Source: Homarus americanus (lineage: Eukaryota; Arthropoda; Malacostraca; Decapoda; Nephropidae). Taken from it: 64,000 nt of DNA. Location of the stretch: the NCBI RefSeq assembly GCF_018991925.1, contig NW_024753828.1, positions 1,349,620 through 1,413,619 on the forward strand, read 5' to 3'. Below the pieces are notes generated by a model. It worked only from the letters and a program-made list of their open reading frames with translations. It was not told where the DNA came from and ran no database searches. Position 1 is the stretch's first letter. The number at the start of each line of letters is the position of its first letter. Below, piece after piece: positions 10,961-24,957 of this stretch. Made by a program: the position numbers and the translations under genes.

Positions 10961-11119
10961 TCCTTCCTTATAGAAAAGGCAGCCAACTCTTCTACAAAGC
11001 CTTAAAGAAGGATGACTCAGAACGATGGTGATAATTATGATGAACCAGAGGAGATAAGAGATTCAAGACGATGACTAGTAGGTAATGGAAGCTCATTAGT
11101 GCTGAAAAGTATACTCTCA

Positions 11120-11225
11120 ATTTAACGCAATCTGATATAATGAACTCTCGATTTAGCGGAAGGTATTTTTTCGTTAATTTTTGCTCGATTTAGTAAACTA
11201 GTTTGCTAAGTAGAGATTAACTCCA
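11120..11225. mobile_element. Decayed Tigger-type terminal region
   Basis: Repeated CTCGATTTAGCGG and TTTAACGC motifs, of the style found inside these elements' ends. No clean terminus remains. Confidence 0.3.
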
Positions 11226-11514
11226 TTAATACGCTCACACCTACGGAGACATTTCAGACACATGATACAGTATAACCTACTTCAGTCTACGGCACATGTA
11301 CTAAATGTATAAAAACGATAAATTATATAAAGCAATTACCAGAAAATCTGAGAAAATGGCGAGAAAATCGCTCCAAACATTTCTGCTCTAGGCCTGGGGA
11401 CAAACGTGGTATATCATTTTTTTTTCTTAGAAAAAGAATTATGTTCATTCATATTTTTATCAGATACATTCAGTCGTGATTTTTTTTTTGCTGTAAAATT
11501 AGTGAGATGTATCT

Positions 11515-11612
11515 TACCCTAACAAAACCTAACCTTACCTAATCTTACCTTACCTAATCTTACCTTACCTTATCTAACATAACCTAACGTTACCCTTCCT
11601 AACCTAAGAAAG
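11515..11612. repeat. Degenerate TTAGG/TAAGG-type repeat
   Basis: Runs of ACCTAACCTT, TTACCTTACC and AACCTAACG. TTAGG is the arthropod telomere unit, and interstitial degenerate tracts of it are common. A similar tract lies at 46470-46600. Confidence 0.6.
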
Positions 11613-11744
11613 CTGCAATGCACATGACAAACAATTAAGTTCTCTAGAAAAATTTCAGTATCTTTTTCTTTAAGAAATACATTTGCAGAGACAACAAACT
11701 TTTCATATTCATTTCTCCAACATATAAAGGTTAGGTTAGATGGT

Positions 11745-12395
11745 TATTTAGGCTTACAGTTTTTATCTTATATAATATCTCAGACTAAAGTTAGGAGATT
11801 ATAATTTGCATTGCTGGAATCCTTGCAAGACAGCCAATAATTTGAATATAAACGTCATATATTTTGATCAAGAGAGAAAAATTGTTGTACATTTGCGTAC
11901 AGTACTGTAGTACATTTTATGAAAAAGTTTTTCAACTGTATTTTTGGGTAGATTTACATAGATTTCTTCATTTATTTTCATCCATTTACATGCACACACC
12001 ATACTAAAAGAAACGTAATAGAAATAAACGATGTTAGTGCAAAGCTGGAGGGCACATGTACTAATTTGATTACGGTACTAAAATTGTTTTGTCGAGTGCA
12101 AATTATAGCATGTTTATATTCAAATTAATCAGTATGTTACAAGAATCCCAGCTATGTTAATTATATTCACCCAGGTAATTTCACTGGGTTTTTATAAAAG
12201 AGAAGCTTAGTCACCTAAGAACTGATAAATATACACGCGTTAGACCTGGGACTGTGCCAACTGTCAAACGTACTACTGTACCTCACCTCCCCCCACGCCC
12301 CCTCGCTTGCTCCCACCCTCTCTCTCCCCCATCTGCTTGGCGCTGCTGGAATCCTTGTAAAACAGTGAATAATTATAATATAAACGTCATGTATT
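11745..12395. repeat. Left arm of a large inverted duplication
   Basis: This stretch reappears as its reverse complement at about 14375-14935. Shared landmarks include AAGCTTAGTCACCTAAGAAC, CCAACTGTCAAACGTACTAC, the pyrimidine-rich CACCTCCCCCCACGCCC, and TTGCACAA at the inner end. The core repeats (ATTGCTGGAATCCTTG; ATATAAACGTCATATATTTT) belong to the same foldback family as the copies near 17.1, 21.3, 25.2-25.7 and 61.9-63.0 kb. Confidence 0.85.
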
Positions 12396-12399
12396 TTGC

Positions 12400-14119
<1,720 letters not shown>

Positions 14120-14183
<64 letters not shown>
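14120..14183. repeat. (TA)n between two transposon ends
   Basis: Starts at the TA after ...ACAACTG and stops at the TA before CAGTCATGTGCCGG. Confidence 0.95.
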
Positions 14184-14186
<3 letters not shown>

Positions 14187-14935
14187 TCATGTGCCGGTTA
14201 ACGTCCTAGATACGTTCTTGGAAACGTGACGTTAACCGAAATGGACATTGTCCGATCATCACAAACTTTATATTTATACTAACTTGTATGTGGAATACTA
14301 TATAATTACATATACACTTTTACTCTTAAATCACTACTGTAATGTGATACAGGTGATTAATTTTTATCTCTTGTGCAAAATACATGACGTTTATATTAAA
14401 ATTATTCACTGTTTTACAAGGATTCCAGCAACGCCAAGCAGATGAGGGAGAGAGAGGGTGGGAGCGAGCGAGGGGGCGTGGGGGGAGGGGAGGTAGTACG
14501 TTTGACAGTTGGCACAGGCCCAGGTCTAACGCGTGTATATTTATCAGTTCTTAGGTGACTAAGCTTCTCTCTTATAAAAAGCCAGTGAAATGACCTGGGT
14601 GAATATAATTAACATAGCTGGGATTCTTGTAACATACTGATTAATTTGAATATAAACATGCTATAATTTGCACTAGACAAAACAATTTTAGTACCGTAAT
14701 CAAATTAGTACATGTGCACTTCAGCTTTGCACTAAGAAATCTATGTAAATCTACCCAAAAATACAATTGAAAAACTTTTTTATAAAATGTACTACAGTAC
14801 TGTACACTAATGTACAATAATTTTTATCTCTTGCGCAAAATACATGACGTTTGTATTCAAATTATTGGCTGTCTTACAAGGATTCCAGCAATGCAAATTA
14901 TAATCTCCTAACTTTAGTCTGAGAAGAGTTATTAT
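14184..14935. mobile_element. Tigger-type end (CAGTCATG family) plus right arm of the inverted duplication
   Basis: The left end CAGTCATGTGCCGGTTAACG with the internal inverted motif AACGTGACGTTAACCG matches the element starting at 61750. From 14375 the sequence is the reverse complement of 11745-12395. The far end is not clean and is overprinted by the next element. Confidence 0.65.
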
Positions 14936-16500
14936 TGTATTTCATTTAACGCGTCAATAGAACTCCAGAGGTCCTGTGGTTAAGTGAAATCATGTTAACT
15001 GAACAACAGAACATATGGGATTAATTCCAATAGAAACTGGCCCATCCCCAAACTCCACTTTTTCCCACACAATACCTATGTTCTAGTAAAAATAACATCT
15101 TAATTTTATGATGGTACATGCACACAATTAATACTTAAGAGAAATAGAGAAATACAGTCGCCAAGTTAATGTCCATTCAAATAATGGACTCGACTCCCTC
15201 CCCCTCTTCTCACAGTACACTGCTGGCTCTTCCCTCTGAGAAATTTTGGGGGGAAAACCAGGTTTAGTAATAAATAATTCCTCAAACTAAAATTAGGATA
15301 ATATAATTGACATTGCTGGATTCCTTGTAAGACCAGGAATATTTTGAATATAAATGTCATATATTTTGCACAAAGATAACATATTTACTCAGAATAAACT
15401 TTACATCTAAAATTTGTATGTCTAATGCAAAATCTATGATGTTTATATTCAAAATGATCACCAAATTGTAAGAATTACAGCAATGTAAATTATATTCTGG
15501 CCGGGTAATTTGTATGAATTTTATGAGCTAAAACAAATATCTTCAGTTAATAAAAAAAAAATATTCTTTCATCAGGAATAGATGGCTCTGGCCTGTCCTC
15601 CCTCCCCCCAGCACTCTTACCAATTGCCTCACCAGATGTGGGGAAACCAGAATACTTACTCTTTAGTAATAAATAATACCTCAGACCAAAGTTAGGATAA
15701 TATAATTGACATTGCTGGATTCCTTGTAAGACCAGGAATATTTTGAATATAAATGTCATATATTTTGCACAAAAGATAACATATTTAATCAGAGTAAACA
15801 TTAGATCTAAAATTTGTATGTCTAATGCAAAATCTATGATGTATATATTCAAAATGATCATCAAATTGTAAGAATTCCAGCAATGTAAATTATATTCTGG
15901 CCGGGTAATTTGTATGAATTTTATGAGCTAAACAAATATCTTCAGTTTATAAAAAAAAAAAAATATTCTTCAGAGGGTAACAGATGGTCGGTCGGTCCCT
16001 CCCTCCCCCCCACCCCCCACCAACCGTCCCAAGGAGATGTGTGGGAAAACCAGAATATTTACCTTTTTTGTATTAAATAATACCTCAAACTAAAGTTAGG
16101 ATAATATAATTGACATTGCTGGATTCCTTGTAAGCCCAGGAATATTTTGAATACAAATGTCATATATTTTGCACAAAAGATAACATATTTACTCAGAATA
16201 AACTTTATATCTAAAATTTGTATGTCTAATGCAAAATCTATGATGTTTATATTCAAAATGATCATCAAATTGTAAGAATTCCAGCAATGTAAATTATATT
16301 CTGGCTGGGTAATTTGTATGAATTTTATGAGCTAAAACAGGCAGTCAGGCAGGGTGGCGGGTGGGGGGGTGGGGCGAATCTAAAAATAGCTCTCGAGCCG
16401 GACACTCACCGCGTATACTGGCGTATACTGGAAAAAACCCGCGTTAAGTGAAAGTTCAGCTCTGGCGAGGCACCGCGTATACGGTAAAACGCGCTATGAA
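14936..16500 (-). mobile_element. Satellite-carrying Tigger-type MITE, reversed, three units
   Basis: Reverse-strand member of the 12526 family. The 3' zone comes first (complement of AAAAGTGGAGTTTGGGGATG; GTCCATTCAAATAATGGAC), then three units ending in GAGCTAAAACAAATATCTTC-type junctions, then a GCGTATAC-rich 5' zone. The outer termini have decayed (TTTCATTTAACGCGTC on the left, ACGGTAAAACGCGC on the right). Confidence 0.75.
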
Positions 16501-16859
16501 AAACCAAGAAGTGAGTAATACCTTCGTACCTAAAATTCAGTGGTTTTTCCCCAAACATTTCTCAGAGAGGGAAGAGCTAGGAGGTGAGAAGAGTGGAGGG
16601 AAGGTTCATTATTTGAATGGACATTAACTTGGCGACTGTATTTCTATTTCTCTTAAGAGACATCAGTGCATGTACCATCATAAAATTAAGATGTTATTTT
16701 TACTAGAACATAGGTATTGTGTCGGAAAAAGTGGAGTTTGGGGGTCAGCCCGGTCTCTATTTCATTTAATCCCATATGTTATGTTGTTCACTTTACGCGT
16801 TTCTCGCTTTACGCGGGCCTCCGTGGGTTCAATTGACCGCGTAAAGTGAGGGTTCACTG
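16501..16859 (+). mobile_element. Right half of another satellite-type MITE
   Basis: Holds the family's 3' zone only (GAATGGACATTAACTTGGCG; AAAAAGTGGAGTTTGGGGGT) and a clean end, GTAAAGTGAGGGTTCACTG plus TA. It is joined back to back with the reversed copy to its left. Confidence 0.75.
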
Positions 16860-16860
16860 T

Positions 16861-17705
16861 ATTATGTTAAAACAAACATTGATAAATCAACACAGCTAAA
16901 ATTGTTGAAATGGTCTGTTTACTAGCGATCAGCTGATGGGAAGAAGGGGGGGGGGGGTGAGGTGATATGTTTGACAGTTGATGTCAAGGTCTAGTGCTTA
17001 TTTATTGATCTGTCCTTAAGAGTGACTAAGTTTTTCTCTTAAAACATGTCACTGAACTGAAATGTTCTAATTAATTTTATTACAAAGGGCTAAAATCTTT
17101 ATCTCTTGTGCAAAATATATGCCGTTTATATTCAAATTATTCGCTGCCTTCCAAGGATTCTAGCAATGCAAAATATATTCTCCTAACTTTAGACTGTGAT
17201 ATTATATAAGATAAAAGCTTTAAGTTTATAACCACCCAACCCTGGCTGGGAAGAGGGTGGGGGGGGGGTGACAGTAACACGTTTGACAGTTGGGGCCGAA
17301 GGTCTAGTGAAGTATTTATTTGTTTATTTATGTCCTTTAGCTTGAATTTTTGTTTTTTGTTTATAAAATGTCACAAAAGTGACCGGGGAGAATATAATTT
17401 ACATTGCTGAAATTCTTATAAGATATTGATTAATTTGAACATAAACATGCTATAGTTTGCACAAGACAAATATTTTAGTAATCATTTAGTCCATTATTTT
17501 GAGTACATGTACAGTACAGCTTTGCCCTTAGCACAGTGTAGCATGTCCAGAGAAACATTAGGTGTGAATTTTAAAATATGATGCACCAGATTGACTCGCG
17601 CAAAATAGGAAAGATTCGCTTTAAATTAAAACATTGTCCTTAATTGTGGGTGTTGCTTTAAATCAATAATCTTAAATTGAATTGCTTTAAATCGACGTTC
17701 TACTG
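16861..17705 (-). mobile_element. Truncated copy of the GTAGAACGTCGATTTAAAGC family
   Basis: Its right end (ATCGACGTTCTACTG) and sub-terminal zone (GAAAGATTCGCTTTAAATTA; TTGACTCGCGCAAAATAGG) are the complement of 24958-25110. Its left side (AAATTGTTGAAATGG; GATAAATCAACACAGCTAAA) corresponds to about 25800-25870. The other terminus is missing. Confidence 0.7.
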
Positions 17706-18759
17706 CATATGAAGGGTACATGTACTAACAAGCACAGAGTATTACAGTAATGTATCCGTACTAATTAATGAAAAACAAACATTATAATATCATGAATGAG
17801 TCCGTATTTTAGACAAACAGTGAGGGGACCCTTTGGTGGAGGGGGGTGGCGCGGTCACTTTTACCCCCCACAGCAAAAGGAGGAGAGATTAACGCTTATA
17901 CAATGTCACAGACTTGACTTACGAGAATATAATTTGCATTGCTGGAATTATTGTAAGATAGCGATTAATTTGAGTATAAACATCCCTTATTTTGCACCAT
18001 ACATAATAATTTTAGTAATTCACTTAGTACATTTGAGTACAGGTTGTGATAATTTACATTGTTGCAGTTTCAAAGCTTCGTGACATCACTAATGTATAAT
18101 GTGTCTCCATAGGCCCTGGTTTATTCACTGATCAGTTGTCTAAGTGCAAATGTAGCCCTGTCGAGCTATCATGTATCAATTAATTTTAAAATAGAAATTA
18201 TAATGTAAAATGTGATAAGAAAATGGTTTAGTAGTGTTGTGTAAGTGTCTTAGCATGTCACCTCACCACCTGACTCCTGAACAAACTCTTCATCACCTTC
18301 TTCAAATCCTACAATGTGCTTGGCAAAAAAAAAAAAAAACACACACACACACACATGGGAATTAAGACAACAAACATCCAGTGACTGCATGGAGGTGAAT
18401 TAAAAGATCAGCTGTTGAGGAGCTTGTCGCTTGGCAACACTGGTGCTTGTTACACTCCTCTCAACCCTACCTCTCTAATCACTCACACCTTTCTGCTTTC
18501 TCACTCCATATTTTAAAATGTTATGTAATGTAATGTTGAAGGGACACAACTTTGTTCATTTATACTTATACTTATCACAATCTCCCTAAAAATACTTTAG
18601 GTTTTGTGTTTATTCAAAACACCTTCAGGTCATGAGACCCACTAAGCCCCCACCCAAGAAAGGGTGACCTGACATTCCATCAGAAGGTCAGTAATATGAG
18701 ACCACTAATACCTCACACTACCTCCACCTGATATTGAGTCAGGTCAGGTCCCCCCAAAA
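17706..18759. other. Intron DNA with one foldback-repeat copy
   Basis: The segment 17920-18070 is a diverged copy of the ATTGCTGGAATT...GTATAAACATC repeat. A short A/CA run lies at 18328-18354. The rest is unique-looking, with no exon-like frame. Confidence 0.5.
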
Positions 18760-18951
18760 ATACTTTAACTCTCATCTTTATTTAAGATATTTTCAGAAAA
18801 TTCTCTCGATCTTCAACCTTGGAAAATTTGTTCCTGAAGCCATAAATTTTTTGAAAATTCCCGCTTGGGGAATGATCTTCCGAGCAAATTTAAATTCTGG
18901 CCACTGGAGTGTTCCGGGTTTGAAGGATTCCGGCTAACAGAGATATTACTG
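18760..18951. mobile_element. Tigger-type right end
   Basis: Ends GATTCCGGCTAACAGAGATA-TTACTG followed by TA. The start is not identified. Same family as the left end at 10307. Confidence 0.45.
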
Positions 18952-19980
18952 TAGTAGAATAACATATTGTGCATGGCTGAACATATAGATCTTCTTTATA
19001 TCTGGCTTTCATTATTTGCTGAGTTATCTATATAAATATTTGGAGGAAAATATGGTAAGTTAGGAAAAAATTCATGCACTCAAAACAAAAGCAATATTCA
19101 GAAATATTTATAAATCACATTCAAGAGGAGTAAATTACCTATAGTTCACATGAATTTCAACATCATCTAGCAGGTTATGGAGAAATAGGATTTTGAAAAT
19201 TGATAATAATATAAGAGAAAAATTTGGTATCAGGGACTAGGGAGAACTGATTCAGAGGTATACCAACAATATATCTGGTGTCCATAATTGCTGACAGGAA
19301 ACTGATATTGATTGATCAATTCTAAACGAATTTCATGCTTCAGCCTGACGCTCCCCTTAAGCTGGTTACCCAAAGTCATTCTAGAGTAAAGGGCTGGCGA
19401 GTACAGTACAATATAGCAATTTTAACATATGTTAAATGGCATCGCTTGTGCGGATGTGTACCAGTATGATATTCCCGCTCAAAATGAGACACCACAGTAC
19501 ACTGGGTGTGGGACCAACTTAAAACACTCACAGCAGTTTAGCAAACATCCCAGTTAATGAGAAAACTCAAGTCTGTTATTTTAGAAGAACTTTGTACAGC
19601 CTGAGGGAAAAAGATATCAGGTATGATTCTGGATAGTAAACTGTACAGCATTTAGGAATAAAATTTGGCTACATGAGTTTTGTTATCTTCTTGTAGCCTG
19701 GTCAGACTTACAGTACATCCAACCTTGTAAAGTATATAATATGTTGTCCAGGTAAACTACACACACTATCTCAGTGTGTGAGGCAACCCCCAGTTTGTAC
19801 TAAGTTGTATGAATGACAGCAATCAGATCAGAGTATTTTCATTACTTTGCTAATGAACTCTTGACTTATGTGTGTCCTCAACAGTCATTTTGGATAAATT
19901 CATCATCAATGGTTTATAACCATTTTCCAAGCTGCAATAATTACCCGATGGCAACTCTTTAAGCTGCATCATCTCCACAG
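18952..19980. other. BRCA2 intron, nothing recognised
   Basis: AT-rich, without frames, repeats or RNA-like features that I can support. Confidence 0.5.
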
Positions 19981-19984
19981 CTTC

Positions 19985-20440
19985 TTTTGTCAGGTCCTTA
20001 TCTCTGATGTCATTTCCTCCAACCTCTCCTCATGTTTCTCTTGGCCTACCCCCTGACTTTTCTCCACATCACATTTAGATATAGTGTATGCACTTCTTGA
20101 CCTACATTCTCTCCACAAGCTTGAATCATCTCAGTCTACCTCTACACACAACTTTGCCAACAATGGCAATACCCAGCTGCCCTCTTAGCTTTGAACAAGG
20201 TTTCATATCTTTCAGTATCACATTACACAGACACTTCACTCCAGTCTGTGTATGACACCATCTTTAACTGCTCATGTTTCACTGTCATACAACATGACAC
20301 TTCTCATACCAGCTGCATACATCTTTCCTTTCATGAGGAGGGAAGGTCCTCTTGCTGTAAATAATGGCAGCAGTTCCCTAAACTTCATCCAGCTGGCTTC
20401 AGCAGTGATCATGTCACCCAGGTAACAGAATTCATCAGCA
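19985..20440 (-). pseudogene. LINE reverse-transcriptase C-terminus relic
   Basis: The minus strand reads FCYLGDMITAEASWMKFREL, then LPLFTARGPSLLMKGKMYAA, SVMLYDSETWAVKDGV, and further on LRGQLGIAIVGKVV and SGGRPRE. This is the familiar order FCYLGD - KFREL - RGLSLxxKGRxYxxC - SVMLYGSETWA - RPRGRPKxTW of invertebrate LINE ORF2 C-termini. Internal stops and small shifts make it a relic. It lies antisense to nothing: its strand is the same as BRCA2, within the intron that follows the exon at 20767-20888. Confidence 0.8.
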
Positions 20441-20766
20441 CATCCAGGGTTATATCCCTAGAGTTGAGTTTCCACAGGACTGTTGAGGCCACATGGGCAT
20501 ACTTAAGTCTTGAGTACTGTACCTCGCTCCAGCCAGTGGATAAGGTGTGGTTACCAACTCAAGGGATCATAACTAAAAACAGTTTTACATAATTCATGGG
20601 GAGGATAAACATGGTGTTAAGGACCTCTGGAAAGAGTTTCACATCAAGGGTGCTGTTGTTTGAAAATTGTACTGGTGGCAAGTGAGGTTACTGGTGCTAC
20701 TGACTGAGGTATGAGACACTCACACTTATTCCAACTCAAATATTTATTCAAGCAGATGATTCTCAC

Positions 20767-20888
20767 CTGTAAAGGATGGCAGGCCATTAATGGTCCACTC
20801 AGTTCTGCTCCATGGATAACAAGTTTTGTGCCAATCTCTACCTTGCCATCATGTATTAACTCTGCCATTGCATTGTCAACAACACCAC
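20767..20888 (-). CDS. BRCA2: BRCA2 exon, OB1 core (fourth visible)
   Basis: 122 bp, entering in phase 1 and leaving in phase 0, with acceptor TTTCCCTTTCAG and donor CAG|GTGAGA. After completing a split Gly codon it encodes GVVDNAMAELIHDGKVEIGT, then KLVIHGAELSGPLMACHPLQ. This matches the vertebrate OB1 strand set L-x-N-G-R-L-x-V-G-Q-K-I-I-x-H-G-A-E-L-V-G-x-x-x-A-C-x-P-L-E. The HGAEL Gly, which from memory is a missense-sensitive position in human (G2748), is kept. A Tigger-like element starts only 36 bp upstream of the acceptor. No stop or frameshift. Confidence 0.95.
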
Positions 20889-20924
20889 CTGAAAGGGAAA
20901 TATGTGATCATAACTCTGCTAGTA

Positions 20925-21697
20925 CAGTAGGGTCGGGATATATAGCGACTTTATATAACGAGTTTTTTATATCGCGGTTACCAAAATTATCGTCATTTTC
21001 CTATATACTGCATAGCTATAATTTTTTTATTTCGCGAGGAAAATTGGTCAGAAAACATTTCAAATTTATCACTACTACCAAAATTATAGAAATTTTCCAA
21101 TATATAGAGATAAATTTATTTACAGTAGACTCACAACTTACGTGGGGTTATGTTCTTGGGATCTCACATAAAGCCAAAACCGTTTAAAGTCAGAAACACT
21201 CCTGAAAATCCCCTAAATAGCCCCCAAATGTGAGTTTATTTATTTTTTCTCTTGTGCAAAATATATGATGTCTATATTCAAATTATTCTCTGTCTTGCAA
21301 GGATTCCAGCAATGCAATTTATATTCTGCTAACTCTAGTCTGTGACATTTTATAAGATAAAAACTTTAAGCCTAAAACCATTTTCAATCTTGCCAAAAGT
21401 AAAGGGGGAGTTGATGTATTATGACAGCTGGCCCAGCCGCCAGACAAGGTTACCTAATGGTATTTATTTATCTGTCATATAGGGGGAGTTTACGTTTTTC
21501 TTTTATTAAATGTCAGTGAATTGACTTAAGAGAATATAATTAACATTGCTGGAATTCTTGTAAGATAGTGATTAATTTGAATATAAACATGCTATAGTTC
21601 ACAATAGACATAATTTTTTTTGGACTATTATATATCGCAATTTAGAATATAGCTAACATCCTTGGACCCTATCTCGTGATATATCCTGACCCTAGTG
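20925..21697. mobile_element. Tigger-type element next to a BRCA2 splice acceptor
   Basis: Ends are CAGTAGGGTCGGGATATATA and the complement of ATATATCCTGACCCTAGTG, flanked by TA. Sub-terminal ATATAGCG and TATATCGCG motifs lie on both sides. It contains a second left end, CAGTAGACTCACAACTTACG at about 21126, and a foldback-type repeat (21240-21620), so it is itself invaded. Confidence 0.8.
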
Positions 21698-22527
21698 TAT
21701 CTGTATCACAGTAAAAGTGTAATTCACATTATAGAAAAGCAAAGCCACAGTTGTTTACCACAGAGCAAGAGATTGAGGCATGGGTAAAGTTTCCAGCTAG
21801 CATGCACTGATTGGGTGAGAGCAATGTCACCAAAATGTGAAGAAATCATTAGCCAACACCTCCAATTTATATCTTCCTTACCAGAGCTCACAGACTTTTA
21901 CCCAAATCTAGGCAATTTTTCTCAGGCCTCATCTACACAACTTTATAGTGACATATGGGCTAAGTAAGCCTCATATATGCATGTATTAGACCCTGTCAAA
22001 CAGACAGAATACTTATATAAATGTGGGTTATATACATTAGGTTTATATAATTAGTGTACATCATCCACGGTAACTAGCCTATGAGATGTGGAGTGGTCAT
22101 CAACTGGACATGTGACAGAGTATTTCCACTGAGCGCTCACACCTTGACTGCAGAGTCAAAAATTAAGAAGCCAGCTTCTTGCCAGTCCGACTCCTGTCTC
22201 TGATCCACGCAAGACATGTGTTCAAAGAAGCTACTTATACATAAGCTTCGTCCCTTAATAACGCTCACAGCTCATAGCGTTAATTACGGTGATATCCCGG
22301 TTATTGTGCAATAGTTTATTTTCTTAATAAATGGACAAAAGACCATAAACATTTATGAATGTTACTTACAGTGCATCTTATACTGACTCAACAGACTTTT
22401 TTTATCAGTGATTACAACAGGTAAATGGAAGCTATAACATGCATGTACAGTATTCATGCACACTGCCAATAAAACTTCTGAAATTACACAATAAACCTAT
22501 ATTTTCTTCAGTTCATACAGTACATAC
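21698..22527. other. BRCA2 intron remainder
   Basis: No repeat family or frame recognised between the transposon and the next exon. Confidence 0.5.
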
Positions 22528-22627
22528 CAAGGCTGTACCATCCATCTGTGAGCTCCAGAATACATGTCTGCTTACAGCGACTTTGTGACCTCTCAGTGGC
22601 TGGGACAGAGGCATCTTGCTGGTTAGT
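22528..22627 (-). CDS. BRCA2: BRCA2 exon, start of OB1 (third visible)
   Basis: 100 bp, phase 0 in and phase 1 out, with acceptor TTCATTTACAG and donor TTG|GTATGT. It encodes a variable linker (TNQQDASVPATERSQSRCKQ) and then TCILELTDGWYSL. The ELTDGWY block is the most conserved OB1 signature of BRCA2, and its Asp (human D2723 from memory) is retained. The linker part corresponds to the poorly conserved loop after CVSDI in vertebrates. The exon is too short to be found as an open frame on its own and was placed by motif, phase and splice sites. Confidence 0.92.
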
Positions 22628-22986
22628 CTGTAAATGAAGTTCACTTTAATGTTTTAATTTTTATTCAACACCAGACCACAGCAACATAGGATTTATAATA
22701 CAGTATGACGCTACAGTATACTGTATCAATCAGTGATGTAGTCCAGACCACTGAGTCCAAGACCAAGACCTTTACAAGTTGAGACTAAGTCCATGACTAA
22801 TTTTGCACATATGAATCACTTAAGATAAGTGCTCCAGTTAGTGTCATGATGCTTCAACTTTTTAGATACCATGGGGAGGGAGGGAGGGAGGGGGGGGGGC
22901 ACACTCACTCTTCAGATTGGAGAACACTTCTGGATAGCTTTTGTATAAAAAGACATGCTTCCTTATTATTCAGTCAGATAGCAGTA

Positions 22987-23595
22987 CAGGAGGTCCTCAT
23001 TATCCGAGGCTAATAGGGGTCGGAAAATTACCGCTTAAAGCAGGGTATTTCTGGCCATAAGAAATAATGGGAAGAAGGTTTGATTGGGACCATAAGATAC
23101 TAAATGACACTCAAAAGGATTATTCTTATAACTATTATCATTTATACTCAGGAATCTGAAGAGCATGTGAGATGTCTATCACAAGGTCACCACTTTTCAT
23201 CCCACAAAAAAATCTAATTTCACGTCCGGTCCATAGCTGCTACGTTTCCTATTAGGGACGACACCTAATTTAGCACTAGTGTATGAATACAATTTAAATT
23301 CAAGACTAAATCAATAACAATGACTTTTCAAGAATGTACACAAAAAACAATAGAAAACCATAGAGGTTAGGCATTGTTGACAGTGGGCAAATGACTGAGA
23401 ACGAGTGTGCAGCGTGGGTATGGGGGATGAGCGTCGGAATAGTAGGAGATTTGAATCATTATCTGATGAGGCTTCTGAGCTCCAAGGATATTATTCCTCG
23501 TAAGTCCTGAGACTTTTTATGTAGAGTCCAGCAATAATTTGGCCTCATAAATGCAAAACCATGGATATCAATGACTTGGAAACGAGGACCCATTG
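22987..23595. mobile_element. Tigger-type MITE, GGTCCTCATTATCCGAGG family
   Basis: 609 bp. Ends are CAGGAGGTCCTCATTATCCG and AACGAGGACCCATTG plus TA. No coding region. Confidence 0.7.
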
Positions 23596-24957
23596 TACAC
23601 CATGGTGTGCAGAAGCTGCCTGATTGACAGCCTGGCTCAACTGTGTGACATCACCCAAATGGTTTGAGTGTGGAAGGAGCTATTTTTTGTACATAAAATA
23701 AGTGCTATTGTATTTTATGACATGCTATACGTGTGTATATCAATTTTATTGTTTATCATTGCAAATTTTGTTAACAATGAGGTTATTGTACTACTGGTGG
23801 CAGATACCTGAATAATTAACTTCAGTTGTATTCGGATTGTTTGACTAAATTAAAATTTTTACTGAACAGGACCAAAGGGGACTAAGTTCAGATACCTGGA
23901 AGATTCAGATAGTTGGAATTGCAATGAAGATTAAATAAAAACCACTACAATAGATTTACCATTACAGTGGAGACGTTCTGCATACAGTGGCTGGCCTGAC
24001 TTGAATGGGGGAGGTTGTTGGGTGTTACTGGGTTAGTAATGCAGGATTCAAATTTTACCAGGGGGTGCTGAATATTAATTCTGGATTCCTAGATACTCTG
24101 TAGTGCAATGTATAGCCCTTTATATCCAAAATATTGGGGTGCTACAGCAACCTCCTTTCCTGGGTCCATGTAATGGGTGGAGTGAGGGGGAGTACGGTGC
24201 AGCACACAGAGAACTGACTAACCTCAGAGTGTGTGCGGGAGATGTGCATCTGCTAACAGTCGGTCAAATAATTTCTAACAACCTCGCGGATTCCTGAATT
24301 TCGATCACGAATCTTGAATAATGTGTCACTAATAATTTTTCCTGAAATTGTGAATTCACAAATATGGGGGGGATGCGTGTATATAATTAATTTTTTATTT
24401 TATTTATTTTTTACTTTGTTACATGCACACACAATCTTCATACAAAATGTGCCAAAAAAAAAAATAATAATTATCATACGGTCAAAAACATAAAGGAATT
24501 AATCATCATGTGTGTAGAAGCATGCACTGAGGATGGGAGGAAGAGAGTAACAGCTGGTGTTTCCTCACCATCTCCTGATAAATGGCAACACAGTATTTTT
24601 CTTATAATTATTAGTATTATTACTATTTTTATTTATTTCTCATATTTACTGGCTCAGTACAGTATTTTATTTGAAAGAATAAGTTTTCCCACACGCAAAC
24701 CTCCCACACACCCCGCCCACAATCCAGTTCAGGCAGTCATCCAGCCGGCACACAGACATGTGGCTGCCACCATGGTGGGTGTGTATGTCGTGATGTAACA
24801 TCACACATTTAAAGCCCAGTAACCCACCTCCTCATAACACATTTACTCCCCACATATCTCTTTATCATTCTTATTTTATAGCTGTATATTATACTTGATT
24901 TATTTCTAAGCCATATTAGAGTACAGTATTGTAATGATTTTTCCAAATTTTTTATAT
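23596..24957. other. Intron DNA, weak repeats only
   Basis: 24390-24500 is a copy of the repeat at 10600-10760. The 96-codon frame at 24508 and the 64-codon frame at 24103 show no domain or splice context. Confidence 0.5.
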
